In this document: in pieces, positions 7,201 to 15,066 of the stretch | Numbering within the stretch: the first letter of the stretch is position 1 | How the letters are laid out: each line of letters opens with the position of its first letter | Assembly (NCBI GenBank): GCA_037139855.1 | Contig: JBAXFM010000027.1 | Coordinates: 1-28,185 of the forward strand | DNA length: 28,185 bases | From: CAIVAT01 sp037139855 | GTDB taxonomy: Bacteria; Bacteroidota; Bacteroidia; Bacteroidales; FEN-979 | Direction of reading: 5' to 3' | Position numbers and translations under genes: made by a program | Notes under the pieces: model-generated | Databases searched by the model: none | What the model was told of the DNA's origin: nothing | The model's input: the letters and a program-made list of their open reading frames with translations, nothing else

Positions 7201-8376
7201 ATGGACAGAAAGATCAGGGTTCTTTTTTTACCAAAGTGGTATCCCAACCGTTATGACCCAATGCCTGGTTTGTTCATCCAACGTCAGGCGGAGGCCATTA
7301 CACCATTTTGTGATGTGGCGCTGATCTATGTGCATCCCGATCCCGATTGCCCCAACAAGATTGAAGTTGAATTCAGTGAAGAGAACGAGGTTCGGATATT
7401 GCGGGTTTATTACAAGGTTAGTGGCAACCAAACTTCTTTATTGGCAAAAGCATTGAATCTGTGGCATTTTTACAAGGCACACCAGAAGGCCTTTCACAGC
7501 ATCCGGGAGTTTGCGCCCGACCTGGTTCATGCACATATTCTGACACGCATGGGACTGATAGGCTGGAGGATAAGCAGAAAGCGTCATTTTCCGCTGGTCA
7601 TCTCAGAACACTGGTCACGCTATTTTCCTGAAAACAACACCTACCAGGGATGGTTCAGAAAGAAAATAACCGGTTTCATCGTGAAGAACACAACCGCCAT
7701 GGTGGCTGTATCCGAGCCGCTACGCGAGGCCATGCAGCAGTGTGGTCTGGATAATCCTGTATTCAGGGTAATCCCGAATGTTGTGGAGATGTCACCAGCT
7801 TTGACAGTAATCTCAGGGCAGAAAACAGGTTTGAAAACCATGGTTCATATTTCATGTTTTGAAGACAAGTCAAAAAATATATCAGGATTTTTGCGTTCAA
7901 TAAAGGAGCTTTCTCTGTTGCGGCAGGACTTCATCTGTTTGATGGTTGGAACCGGCCCCGACTTTGAAAACATGAAAGAGTATGCAGGTTACCTGAGGAT
8001 CCTTGATTCATTTGTGAAGTTCACGGGTGTTAAAACAGGCAGTGAATTTGTGGAAATACTGAGCGGAGCTGATTTTTCAGTGTTGTCAAGCCGTTATGAG
8101 ACCTTTGGAACGGTAGTAATTGAAAGCCTGGCGTGTGGCGTGCCGGTGGTGGCAACAACGGTGGGGGTGGCCCGTGATGTGATTACGGATCAAAACGGCT
8201 TGCTTGTACCGCCGGGAGATGAAAAAGCCATGACCGATGCATTGTTTCAAATGTTGAACCTGTGCAGGGAATATGACAAAAATGTGATCAGGGAAAGTAT
8301 AGCGGATAAATACAGCAGAGAGATGGTTGGCAGGCAGATTGTGGCGCTATACAGGGAGTTGATTCCGAAAGAATAA
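7201..8376 (+). CDS. Glycosyltransferase family 4 (GT-B fold)
   Basis: Cytoplasmic or membrane-peripheral retaining glycosyltransferase, 391 residues. The N-terminal half has FLPKWYPN and MPGLFIQRQAEAI (residues about 11-35), typical of GT4 enzymes, and HAHILTRMGLIGW near residue 111. The C-terminal glycosyltransferase domain has the EX7E motif, Glu300 (ETFGTVVIE) to Glu308, then CGVPVVATTVGVARDVI and NGLLVPPGD, the usual donor-nucleotide site. Donor and acceptor are not readable. The ATG at 7201 is 11 nt after the kinase stop; a TTG at 7192 is in frame but less likely. It may be co-transcribed with pnuC and the kinase, though functionally it fits the glycan genes downstream. Confidence 0.88.
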   Translation: MDRKIRVLFLPKWYPNRYDPMPGLFIQRQAEAITPFCDVALIYVHPDPDCPNKIEVEFSEENEVRILRVYYKVSGNQTSLLAKALNLWHFYKAHQKAFHSIREFAPDLVHAHILTRMGLIGWRISRKRHFPLVISEHWSRYFPENNTYQGWFRKKITGFIVKNTTAMVAVSEPLREAMQQCGLDNPVFRVIPNVVEMSPALTVISGQKTGLKTMVHISCFEDKSKNISGFLRSIKELSLLRQDFICLMVGTGPDFENMKEYAGYLRILDSFVKFTGVKTGSEFVEILSGADFSVLSSRYETFGTVVIESLACGVPVVATTVGVARDVITDQNGLLVPPGDEKAMTDALFQMLNLCREYDKNVIRESIADKYSREMVGRQIVALYRELIPKE

Positions 8377-8464
8377 TGATGTCTTGAACTTATTTGAAAC
8401 TATCAGGTTGTAAATTAAGTGGATTGATGAATTTAATGTTTTACGTGTTGTAGAAAGAATTATA

Positions 8465-8481
8465 AGATTGGTTAACAATCT
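8465..8481 (+). terminator. Small hairpin downstream of the GT4 gene
   Basis: AGATTG (8465-8470) and CAATCT (8476-8481) form a perfect 6-bp stem with a 5-nt loop; the centre contains the palindrome GTTAAC. No strong T-run follows. It abuts the large hairpin repeat. Confidence 0.3.
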
Positions 8482-8588
8482 TTAGCTTTGCGGCTCTCTG
8501 CGTACAAACTCAGCGGTTCTCTGCGGTTAACCTTTTTTTTACCGCAGAGTTACGCAAAGAAACCGCAAAGAGCCGCAGAGCAGCTAAA
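8481..8588 (+). repeat. 108-nt imperfect hairpin repeat of GCGG-CTCTGCG type
   Basis: The 257-base gap between the GT4 gene and the next one holds this element. TTTAGCT (8481-8487) pairs with AGCTAAA (8582-8588), GCGGCTCT (8490-8497) with AGAGCCGC (8569-8576), and CTCTGCGGT (8519-8527) with ACCGCAGAG (8541-8549), all perfect, with mismatched DNA between and a 13-nt loop containing eight Ts. The right arm is itself made of four CGCA-centred units at 10-11 bp spacing. Sequences of this kind are, from memory, dispersed intergenic repeats in many environmental bacteria; they may act as bidirectional terminators or as transposase-mobilised REP-like elements. The rest of the gap (8377-8464 and 8589-8633) shows no gene or promoter that I can support. 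Confidence 0.75.
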
Positions 8589-8633
8589 TATTAATCAGGT
8601 ACACAAGCGGATAGTAATATTATTTTTAATCTG

Positions 8634-10355
8634 ATGCAACACGGTTCAAAGATAGAAAAATCATCTCCAATGTGTTTTGGCGTTATGTGCAGTGGAATGG
8701 TTTTTCAGCATTGGCAGGCTGAGGCTTTGAACGAATTGAAAAAACATGGTCACAGGCTCGTATTGTTAATCATGGATGAGCGAAAAGCGCCAGAAACATC
8801 CCGGATCAAACGACTGTTGCGCAAAAAATGGAAAACTTTTCTATTCTCCTTACTTGACAACCGGATTTTCAAACCTGATGCCAAAAGGGCGGTTGATATG
8901 AAACCCGACTTGCAGGGAATTGAAATCAGGCGCTGTTCAATCACACAGAAAGGCTATTCCGAATATTTCGGAGATGATGATGTTGCTGCCATCCGGGAGT
9001 ACAAGTTGGATTTCATTCTGCGGTTTGGGTTTAACATCATCCGGGGCGACATTTTAACTGCTGCCAGGTTCGGGGTCTGGTCTTTTCATCACGATGATGA
9101 GATGCGTTATCGTGGCGGTCCTCCGGGTTTCTGGGAAATTTATCAGGGCAACCCGGTGAGTGGAGCCATGATGCAACGGCTAACCGATAAGCTCGACGGT
9201 GGGGTCATCCTGAAAAAAGGATACCTGAAAACCATTATGCATTCCTACAAAGAGAATCTAAATCAATTGCTGTCTGTTTCATCAGCCTGGCCTGCGCATG
9301 TTGCGGATGAACTTTCTGAAACCATTGATACAGCTGACATAACAGCTGACCCGCCCCCGGGAAAAACCAGCAATACTCCCGCCCCAATATACAAGGTTCC
9401 CGGGAACGGACAGATGATTAAATTTTTATGGTTGCTTCTGCGAAACAGAATCCGGTTTTATTACCATGATTTGATCGCAGCAGAAATCTGGAATGTGGGA
9501 ATTATCACGAAGCCGATCCGGGAGGTGGCAACCGGAAACGCAGGAATCAGTGAATCAGAGATTACCTGGCTGGCACCGGTAAGTCTTTCTGGCTACCTGG
9601 CCGATCCTGCGGGATTTATAGAGGATGGCCGGCTGCATATCCTGGCCGAGGACTACAGCTACGATTCGCTGAAGGCGGGGATTGTTGAAATCGACCCTTA
9701 CGACGTCGACGACCATGTCAGGGTGATGGAAGGAACGCTCCATATGTCCTATCCATTTGTTTTTGAGCATGATCATGTTGTTTATTGTCTCCCGGAATGT
9801 TACCAGTCCTCGCAAATAACCCTTTACCGTCGTGATTCCGTTTCACGAAAATTTATCAGGGAGCGGACGCTTCTTGATAACGTTCAGGCTGTTGATCCTA
9901 CGCTTTTTTTTCACGATGGTTTATGGTGGCTGTTTTTTACCGACCGAAAATATTCCAATACCCATCTTTACCTCTACCATGCGCAGGAATTGTCGGGTGA
10001 GTTTAAGCCCCACCGGCTCAATCCTGTGAAAACTGACATTCGTTCGGCTCGTCCGGCCGGTACGCCTTTTGTCCATGATCATGAATTATATCGCCCTGCT
10101 CAGGATTGTTCGAGGACCTACGGCGGCAGGATTGCCGTCAACAGGGTTCTTCAACTGACCATTGATGATTTTTCTGAGGAAACGGTTAAATTCATTGAGC
10201 CGGCAATCGGAAGTTTATACAACAAGGGGATGCATACGATTTCAGCGGTGGGAAATTATACCCTGATTGATGGAAAAAAATACAGTTTCAATTTCCGTTT
10301 CTTTTTCCATCAGTTGCGGCAAAAACTGACCAGAAAGGATTCAGCGAATGTTTAA
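8634..10355 (+). CDS. Formyltransferase / beta-propeller fusion protein of glycan biosynthesis
   Basis: A 573-residue two-domain protein. Residues about 10-230 resemble the methionyl-tRNA formyltransferase-like core (10-formyl-THF dependent): FILRFGFNIIRGDILTAAR near 127, then FHHDDEMRYRGGPP at 151-164, equivalent to the catalytic NxHPSxxPxYRGxxP loop, and Asp187 in DKLDGGVIL at the position of the catalytic Asp. The Asn of the N-H-D triad is not obvious, so activity is uncertain. Residues about 310-560 contain repeated blade-like segments with aromatic and acidic residues (DPAGFIEDGRLHILAED, YPFVFEHDHVVYCLPE, VDPTLFFHDGLWWLFFTD), resembling a five-bladed propeller of the GH43/GINT1-N kind. 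It overlaps the flippase gene by 8 nt. Likely role: sugar N-formylation or sugar transfer in a surface glycan; the substrate is unknown. Confidence 0.72.
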   Translation: MQHGSKIEKSSPMCFGVMCSGMVFQHWQAEALNELKKHGHRLVLLIMDERKAPETSRIKRLLRKKWKTFLFSLLDNRIFKPDAKRAVDMKPDLQGIEIRRCSITQKGYSEYFGDDDVAAIREYKLDFILRFGFNIIRGDILTAARFGVWSFHHDDEMRYRGGPPGFWEIYQGNPVSGAMMQRLTDKLDGGVILKKGYLKTIMHSYKENLNQLLSVSSAWPAHVADELSETIDTADITADPPPGKTSNTPAPIYKVPGNGQMIKFLWLLLRNRIRFYYHDLIAAEIWNVGIITKPIREVATGNAGISESEITWLAPVSLSGYLADPAGFIEDGRLHILAEDYSYDSLKAGIVEIDPYDVDDHVRVMEGTLHMSYPFVFEHDHVVYCLPECYQSSQITLYRRDSVSRKFIRERTLLDNVQAVDPTLFFHDGLWWLFFTDRKYSNTHLYLYHAQELSGEFKPHRLNPVKTDIRSARPAGTPFVHDHELYRPAQDCSRTYGGRIAVNRVLQLTIDDFSEETVKFIEPAIGSLYNKGMHTISAVGNYTLIDGKKYSFNFRFFFHQLRQKLTRKDSANV

Positions 10356-11631
10356 AAAGATCATCGGAACCATCGGAGTCCGGGCGTTAACAGCCATCCT
10401 GGCTTTTTCTGCCTATACCCTGAATGCAAATTATCTCGGTCCCGAAAAGGTGGGGACCATCAGTCTGATGATTTTTTCTGTGGCCATTATTCAGCTGTTT
10501 ACCAACTTTGTTGCAGGGGGCGCCCTGATTTACCTGACCCCCAGGACCGGAATTTTTAAATTGTTTATCCCCGCTTACATCTGGTCACTGGTGGTCACAC
10601 TGCTGGGTGCTGTGTTTCTGCATTTCATTGGTGAAATGTTTCCCATCCTGGAGATCATCCCGGCGGGATATTTTATTCCGGTACTGTGCCTCGCCCTGGT
10701 CATGTCATTCGCTTCGGCCAATTTTATGCTGCTCCTTGGTCTTGAAAAGGTTAAGTCGTACAACCTGATCAGCCTTACACAGATCGTGATCCTTTTTATC
10801 ATCCTCCTGTGGATGCTTTTCGGAATCAGGATGTATGAGGTCATGTCCTATTATTGGGCCATTTTACTTTCTTATTGTGTGGCAATGGTGATGGGGCTTG
10901 TGGTATTGTATCCATCATTTAAAAGGGTTCCTTTGACGAAAATGAAAGAACTGATGATGGAAATCCTGCGTTTCGGAACCTATGTGCAGTTTGCCAATAT
11001 TTTTCAAACAATGAATTACAGGCTCAGTTTCAAGTTTGTCGATTTTTACATCGGCAGGGGAGCAGTGGGTGTTTTGTCGCTCGGGATGCAATTGGCAGAG
11101 GGGATGTGGCTGATCAGCAGGAGCATTGCAACGGTACAGTATTCGCGGCTCTCCAATGAAATGAATTATGATTACAGCGTTCGTCTCACCCTTACGCTGG
11201 CAAAAATAACCTGGATCGTTACCGGCTTTGCGATGGTGCTTTTACTCTCCATCCCAAAATTCATTTTTGTCGCGATTTTTACGGCCAGATTCGGCGATGT
11301 CAAACTCGTCATCGCTTCGCTTGCCCTGGGCATCGTTGCACTCAGTGTTTCCATGATCTTCAGCGGATTTTTTTCGAGCATCAACAAACCCTATCACAAT
11401 ACGATCAGTTCTGCTATTGGACTGATCTTTACGGTCGTACTGGGGATACTGCTCATTCCGAGGTACGGAATCATCGGTGCCGGGATGTCTGCGAGTATCT
11501 CTTATTTTTTTCTAACGCTGTATCAATTCATCATCTTTTCGCGAATGACAAAACTCCATCTGCGTGATTTTATGCTCACCCGGTCCGAAATCACCCTCCT
11601 TATCTCAGAAATAAAAAAAGCACTTCATTAG
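10348..11631 (+). CDS. Wzx-like oligosaccharide flippase (MOP superfamily)
   Basis: Polytopic inner-membrane protein of 427 residues with about 12 hydrophobic helices, predicted to flip a lipid-linked oligosaccharide. The N-terminus (GTIGVRALTAILAFSAYTLN, then ANYLGPEKVGTISLM near residue 28) is the typical polysaccharide biosynthesis/Wzx entry helix with the conserved Y-x-G-P-x-x-x-G. Central and C-terminal parts show GRGAVGVLSLGMQLAEGMW and GIIGAGMSASISYFF, matching the second MOP half. The start codon overlaps the stop of the formyltransferase fusion by 8 nt, implying translational coupling and a shared pathway. No polymerase (Wzy) or O-antigen ligase is present in the window. Confidence 0.85.
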   Translation: MFKKIIGTIGVRALTAILAFSAYTLNANYLGPEKVGTISLMIFSVAIIQLFTNFVAGGALIYLTPRTGIFKLFIPAYIWSLVVTLLGAVFLHFIGEMFPILEIIPAGYFIPVLCLALVMSFASANFMLLLGLEKVKSYNLISLTQIVILFIILLWMLFGIRMYEVMSYYWAILLSYCVAMVMGLVVLYPSFKRVPLTKMKELMMEILRFGTYVQFANIFQTMNYRLSFKFVDFYIGRGAVGVLSLGMQLAEGMWLISRSIATVQYSRLSNEMNYDYSVRLTLTLAKITWIVTGFAMVLLLSIPKFIFVAIFTARFGDVKLVIASLALGIVALSVSMIFSGFFSSINKPYHNTISSAIGLIFTVVLGILLIPRYGIIGAGMSASISYFFLTLYQFIIFSRMTKLHLRDFMLTRSEITLLISEIKKALH

Positions 11632-11654
11632 TTAACCCCAACACAATACTACTT

Positions 11655-11710
11655 GTCACTCGTCATTCGTCATTCGTCATTCGTTATTCGTTATTCGTCC
11701 TTCATCACTC
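11655..11710 (+). repeat. Heptamer tandem array, eight units (GTCATTC family)
   Basis: Eight consecutive 7-bp units: GTCACTC, GTCATTC three times, GTTATTC twice, GTCCTTC, ATCACTC. It fills most of the gap between the convergent flippase and crotonase genes, and its last six bases include the crotonase stop codon (11705-11707). The same heptamers, reverse-complemented, form another eight-unit array at 24210-24265. Confidence 0.9.
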
Positions 11711-12484
11711 CCCCTTAAACTCCGGCTTTCTCTTCTCATAAAACGCCTTGAGTCCTTCCAGGTAATCGTAGCTTCTTCCGGCGATGGCGCGCAGCATATC
11801 GATATGCTCAAAGGTTTGTGGTGTCATGGGCAATGCATTGCCCAGGATGTTCAGCTGCTCTTTAATGACCTGGATGCTGAGCGGTGAATTGGCGATAATT
11901 TTTTTGGCAAGCCTGATGGTGAAATTTTCAAGGTCGCCGGCATCAACAAGGTGGTTAATGATCCCGAGCGCCAGGGCTTTCTCTGCACTGATGGGTTCGG
12001 CGGTGAAGAACATCTCTTTGACCATATGGGAACCAATGATATCCAGGAACTGTAAAATGCCGGAAGTGTTGTAAGGTACTCCGATTTTTGCGGGTGTGAT
12101 GGCGAGACAGGTATCTTTGGTGCCGATGACCATGTCGCAGACAAAAGCGATGTTGCAGGCGCCTCCCCATATGCTGCCTTCGGCCATGGCAATGACGGGA
12201 ACCGGGATGTTTTGTATGGCACGGATCACTTTTTGCAAAGGATTGTCATAGGCCAGCGGATCACTCCCGTCGCGGGGAAGTTCATCAATGTAAAAACCGG
12301 ATGACCAAACTTTTACACCTTGATTCGCCCGGATGATCACGACCCTGGCTTTCTCCTCTTTCAACGATTTCAATGCCTGCAGCAATTCGGTGAGCAGGGC
12401 AAAACTCAGGGCGTTTCTTTTTGCGTCATGATTCAGGGTGATCCACCCGATCTGATCTTTTAGCTCTTTTAATACCAGTGCCAT
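11705..12484 (-). CDS. Enoyl-CoA hydratase/isomerase family; methylmalonyl-CoA decarboxylase-like
   Basis: Crotonase-superfamily enzyme of 259 residues. By memory alignment it is closest to E. coli methylmalonyl-CoA decarboxylase (ScpB/YgfG): shared stretches are DELP near 67-70, DPLAYDNPLQ near 75, EGSIWGGA (oxyanion-hole region, 102-109), GVPYN (135-139, with Tyr138 equivalent to Tyr140), AEPISAEKALALGI, and the terminal EKRKPEFKG. With a constant offset of two residues, the position of E. coli His66 is Phe64, so one active-site residue differs and the substrate may not be methylmalonyl-CoA. No methylmalonyl-CoA mutase or epimerase gene is nearby. ATG at 12484; upstream only an imperfect -7-like TTACTTTG is visible. 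It is divergent from parE, and its stop codon lies inside the heptamer array. Confidence 0.82.
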   Translation of the reverse strand: MALVLKELKDQIGWITLNHDAKRNALSFALLTELLQALKSLKEEKARVVIIRANQGVKVWSSGFYIDELPRDGSDPLAYDNPLQKVIRAIQNIPVPVIAMAEGSIWGGACNIAFVCDMVIGTKDTCLAITPAKIGVPYNTSGILQFLDIIGSHMVKEMFFTAEPISAEKALALGIINHLVDAGDLENFTIRLAKKIIANSPLSIQVIKEQLNILGNALPMTPQTFEHIDMLRAIAGRSYDYLEGLKAFYEKRKPEFKGE

Positions 12485-12599
12485 ATTTTTCGTATAGTTA
12501 ACTTTTTAACAGCCTGCAAAGTAACGAATTTCCCGGGAGTTGTGTATAACTTAGTTGAAAATTTTGTAGTATTAATTCAGTACTGACAGGCCTTTCCTG

Positions 12600-12607
12600 T
12601 ATCTTTG
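12600..12607 (+). promoter_or_regulatory. Bacteroidota -7 box upstream of parE
   Basis: TATCTTTG, matching TAnnTTTG, 14 nt before the ATG at 12622. The spacer between box and start contains a perfect 5-bp hairpin, CCCGT-AAA-ACGGG (12609-12621), which could influence initiation. No convincing -33 element. Confidence 0.5.
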
Positions 12608-12621
12608 CCCCGTAAAACGGG

Positions 12622-14478
12622 ATGGACAGAATGAGCAATGTTGAAACCTATGACGAAGATAGCATACGTTCACTGGCGTGGAGTGAGCATATCCGTCTTC
12701 GCCCGGGGATGTATATTGGAAAATTGGGTGACGGTTCGTCGCCCGACGATGGTATTTATGTGCTGATCAAAGAGATCATTGATAATTCCATTGATGAATT
12801 TGTGATGGGTAACGGCAAGACCATCGAAGTAACCATTAAGGATCAGCTTGTTTGTGTGCGTGACTATGGGCGTGGAATTCCGCTGGGAAAGGTTGTTGAT
12901 TGTGTATCAAAGATCAACACCGGGGCCAAATATGATTCAAAGGTGTTCAAGAAAGCGGTTGGGCTTAATGGAGTTGGTTCCAAGGCGGTGAACGCCCTTT
13001 CATCCCAGTTCAAGGTGCAGGCCATCCGTGAAGGCAGAACCCATATTGTAGAGTTCAACAAGGGCAATATTGTTGTGGATGAGCCTGAAAAACCGGTGGA
13101 ACTGAGGGCGGGCACCATCATTACCTTCATGCCGGATGAGGAAATTTTCGGGAAGTACCACTACATTCCCGAATATGTGCAGAAAATGTTGTGGAATTAT
13201 GTCTTTCTCAACAACGGACTGACCATCATCTTCAACGGAGAACGGTTTCATGCCCAGAACGGATTGCTCGACCTGCTCAACAGTTACATCGACACCCCTG
13301 TTATCTATCCGATCATCCATTTGCGTGATGGCGATTTTGAGTGTGCTTTCACCCATTGTGAAATGTATGGCGAAGAGTATTATACCTTTGTCAATGGTCA
13401 GCACACCACCCAGGGTGGCACGCACCAGGCTGCTTTCCGCGAGGCGCTGGTGAAGACGATCAGGGAATTTTACAAGAAAGATTTCGACACCAACGATATC
13501 AAGGCCTCCCTCATCGCTGCGCTGAGCATCAAGGTTCAGGATCCTGTTTTTGAATCACAAACCAAAACCAAACTGGGTTCCATTCATGTTGAACCCGATG
13601 GAATTACCATCAGGAATTACATCATGGATATTGTCAAGAAACAGCTTGACAATTTTCTGCATATGAACAATGATACGGCTGAAGCCCTGCTTCGGAAGAT
13701 CATGCAAAGCGAGAAGGAACGCAAGGAATGGGCAAACATTAAAAAAATTGCCAAGGAAAGCGTTAAAAAAGTCAGCCTGCACAACAAGAAATTGCGGGAT
13801 TGCCGTATTCATTATAACAACCATGACGAGCGCCGGTATGAATCATCAATCTTTATCACCGAGGGTGATTCGGCCAGCGGTTCCATCACCAAAGCCCGCG
13901 ATGTAAACACGCAGGCCGTGTTCAGCCTCAAAGGCAAACCGCTCAATTGTTTCGGTTTAAGCAAGCGGGTAGTGTATGAAAATGAAGAGTTCAACCTGCT
14001 TCAATCGGCCCTCAATGTGGAAGAAGGGTTGGAGAATCTGCGTTACAACTATGTGGTGGTAGCCACAGATGCCGATGTGGATGGCATGCATATCCGGTTA
14101 TTGCTGCTTACGTTTTTCCTGCAGTTTTACCCCGATCTGGTGCGCAACGGCCACCTCTATATCCTTCAAACCCCGTTGTTCAGGGTGCGCAACAAGCAAA
14201 AAACCATCTATTGTTATTCCGAAGAGGAAAAGCGGGCAGCCATGGAAAAACTCGGGGTAAATCCTGAAATCACTCGCTTCAAAGGCCTTGGTGAAATTTC
14301 GCCGGATGAATTCAAATACTTTATCGCCAAAGATATCCGTCTCGACCCGGTTATTTTAACCAAAGAATCGGCTGTACTGGATGTGTTGACTTTTTACATG
14401 GGAAAAAACACGCCTGAGCGACAGAATTTCATCATCGACAACCTGCGGGTAGAGGCGGATATTGTCGAGGAACCCTAA
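12622..14478 (+). CDS. parE: Type IIA topoisomerase subunit B, topoisomerase IV ParE-type
   Basis: ATPase subunit of a type IIA topoisomerase (decatenation), 618 residues, the size usual for Bacteroidota ParE and shorter than GyrB. GHKL ATPase: RLRPGMYIGKLGD near residue 25, EIIDNSIDEF with catalytic-region Asn55, GRGIPLG, and GLNGVGSKAVNALS as the ATP lid. TOPRIM domain: ITEGDSASGS with Glu414, then DADVDGMHIR with Asp483, Asp485 and Asp487 as Mg2+ ligands. The end PDEFKYFIAKDIRL and the following segment match the C-terminal tail. The ATG at 12622 is used; an in-frame ATG at 12631 is also possible. ParE and ParC genes are often adjacent in this phylum; here no parC follows, and the stop lies 3 nt from a convergent stop codon. 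Confidence 0.92.
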   Translation: MDRMSNVETYDEDSIRSLAWSEHIRLRPGMYIGKLGDGSSPDDGIYVLIKEIIDNSIDEFVMGNGKTIEVTIKDQLVCVRDYGRGIPLGKVVDCVSKINTGAKYDSKVFKKAVGLNGVGSKAVNALSSQFKVQAIREGRTHIVEFNKGNIVVDEPEKPVELRAGTIITFMPDEEIFGKYHYIPEYVQKMLWNYVFLNNGLTIIFNGERFHAQNGLLDLLNSYIDTPVIYPIIHLRDGDFECAFTHCEMYGEEYYTFVNGQHTTQGGTHQAAFREALVKTIREFYKKDFDTNDIKASLIAALSIKVQDPVFESQTKTKLGSIHVEPDGITIRNYIMDIVKKQLDNFLHMNNDTAEALLRKIMQSEKERKEWANIKKIAKESVKKVSLHNKKLRDCRIHYNNHDERRYESSIFITEGDSASGSITKARDVNTQAVFSLKGKPLNCFGLSKRVVYENEEFNLLQSALNVEEGLENLRYNYVVVATDADVDGMHIRLLLLTFFLQFYPDLVRNGHLYILQTPLFRVRNKQKTIYCYSEEEKRAAMEKLGVNPEITRFKGLGEISPDEFKYFIAKDIRLDPVILTKESAVLDVLTFYMGKNTPERQNFIIDNLRVEADIVEEP

Positions 14479-14481
14479 AAA

Positions 14482-15066
14482 CTACCCATTGTCATTCCGT
14501 TTCATCGGCCAGATGGAAGAGGTATATTTCATGTTTGACTCACGGCGTTTGATCAGGTCTTCCAGTTCAAAGAGCATGTCTTTGTTAACCTGCTTAGCCA
14601 TCGGAAGGACCCATTTCTTGGTGTCGGCCATCATGTTTTTGATGTAAATCTTGTCAAAAATGTCGGGATGAAGGTCGGTGAGGTTGCTGATGCGGTCGGC
14701 GCATTTCAAAACCTTGGCTGAATCGGAGCCCTCTTCGAGGATGCGTTTCAGAAAATCCGCCTTTGATTCAGGTTTCCTGCGGCTTACTTCCAGCACCAGT
14801 TCCAGCACTTGCTGTCCATCCTTGTCAATTGCCCTGATTTCATCATAGGAAGTGCATTTTACATCCTCGATTAAATCATGAATAACGGAGGCTTTCAGCA
14901 ACACAGCATCCATGTAATGATAGTCGATTAATATGGCTAATGTGGCAAATGCATGTCTGAATTGGTTGCCCCCGACATACCGTTTAACGCCGCGCAGCGC
15001 GGTCGCTTTCTGGAGATAGGGCGCAATGACCATGCCGGCCAGAATGTCTTTTTCAAAATTTTCCAT
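14482..15066 (-). CDS. HD-domain phosphohydrolase, small alarmone hydrolase/MESH1-like
   Basis: A 194-residue HD protein resembling the hydrolase domain of RelA/SpoT enzymes and human MESH1. The complete metal and catalytic set is visible: His38 (QFRHAF), His63-Asp64 and Glu67-Asp68 (VIHDLIEDV, the HDxxED motif of ppGpp hydrolases), and Asp124 with Asn128 (LKCADRISNL). Spacing between these residues is almost identical to MESH1. No synthetase, TGS or ACT domain is present. Known activities in the family are (p)ppGpp 3'-pyrophosphohydrolase and, for MESH1, NADPH phosphatase. It starts inside the last codons of the NAD(P)HX repair gene (14-nt overlap), the last gene of the dapF operon, which makes a nicotinamide-nucleotide substrate worth considering; that is inference. 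Confidence 0.8.
   Translation of the reverse strand: MENFEKDILAGMVIAPYLQKATALRGVKRYVGGNQFRHAFATLAILIDYHYMDAVLLKASVIHDLIEDVKCTSYDEIRAIDKDGQQVLELVLEVSRRKPESKADFLKRILEEGSDSAKVLKCADRISNLTDLHPDIFDKIYIKNMMADTKKWVLPMAKQVNKDMLFELEDLIKRRESNMKYTSSIWPMKRNDNG

Noticed and set aside
8377..8633. Possible tRNA or small RNA gene in the longest intergenic gap
   Set aside because: The structure is explained by the nested hairpin repeat; no cloverleaf, no anticodon arm and no CCA-type end could be found.
12485..12599. TTACTTTG on the minus strand (about 12514-12521) as a -7 box for the crotonase gene
   Set aside because: It departs from TAnnTTTG at a conserved position and lacks a -33 element; not strong enough to list.
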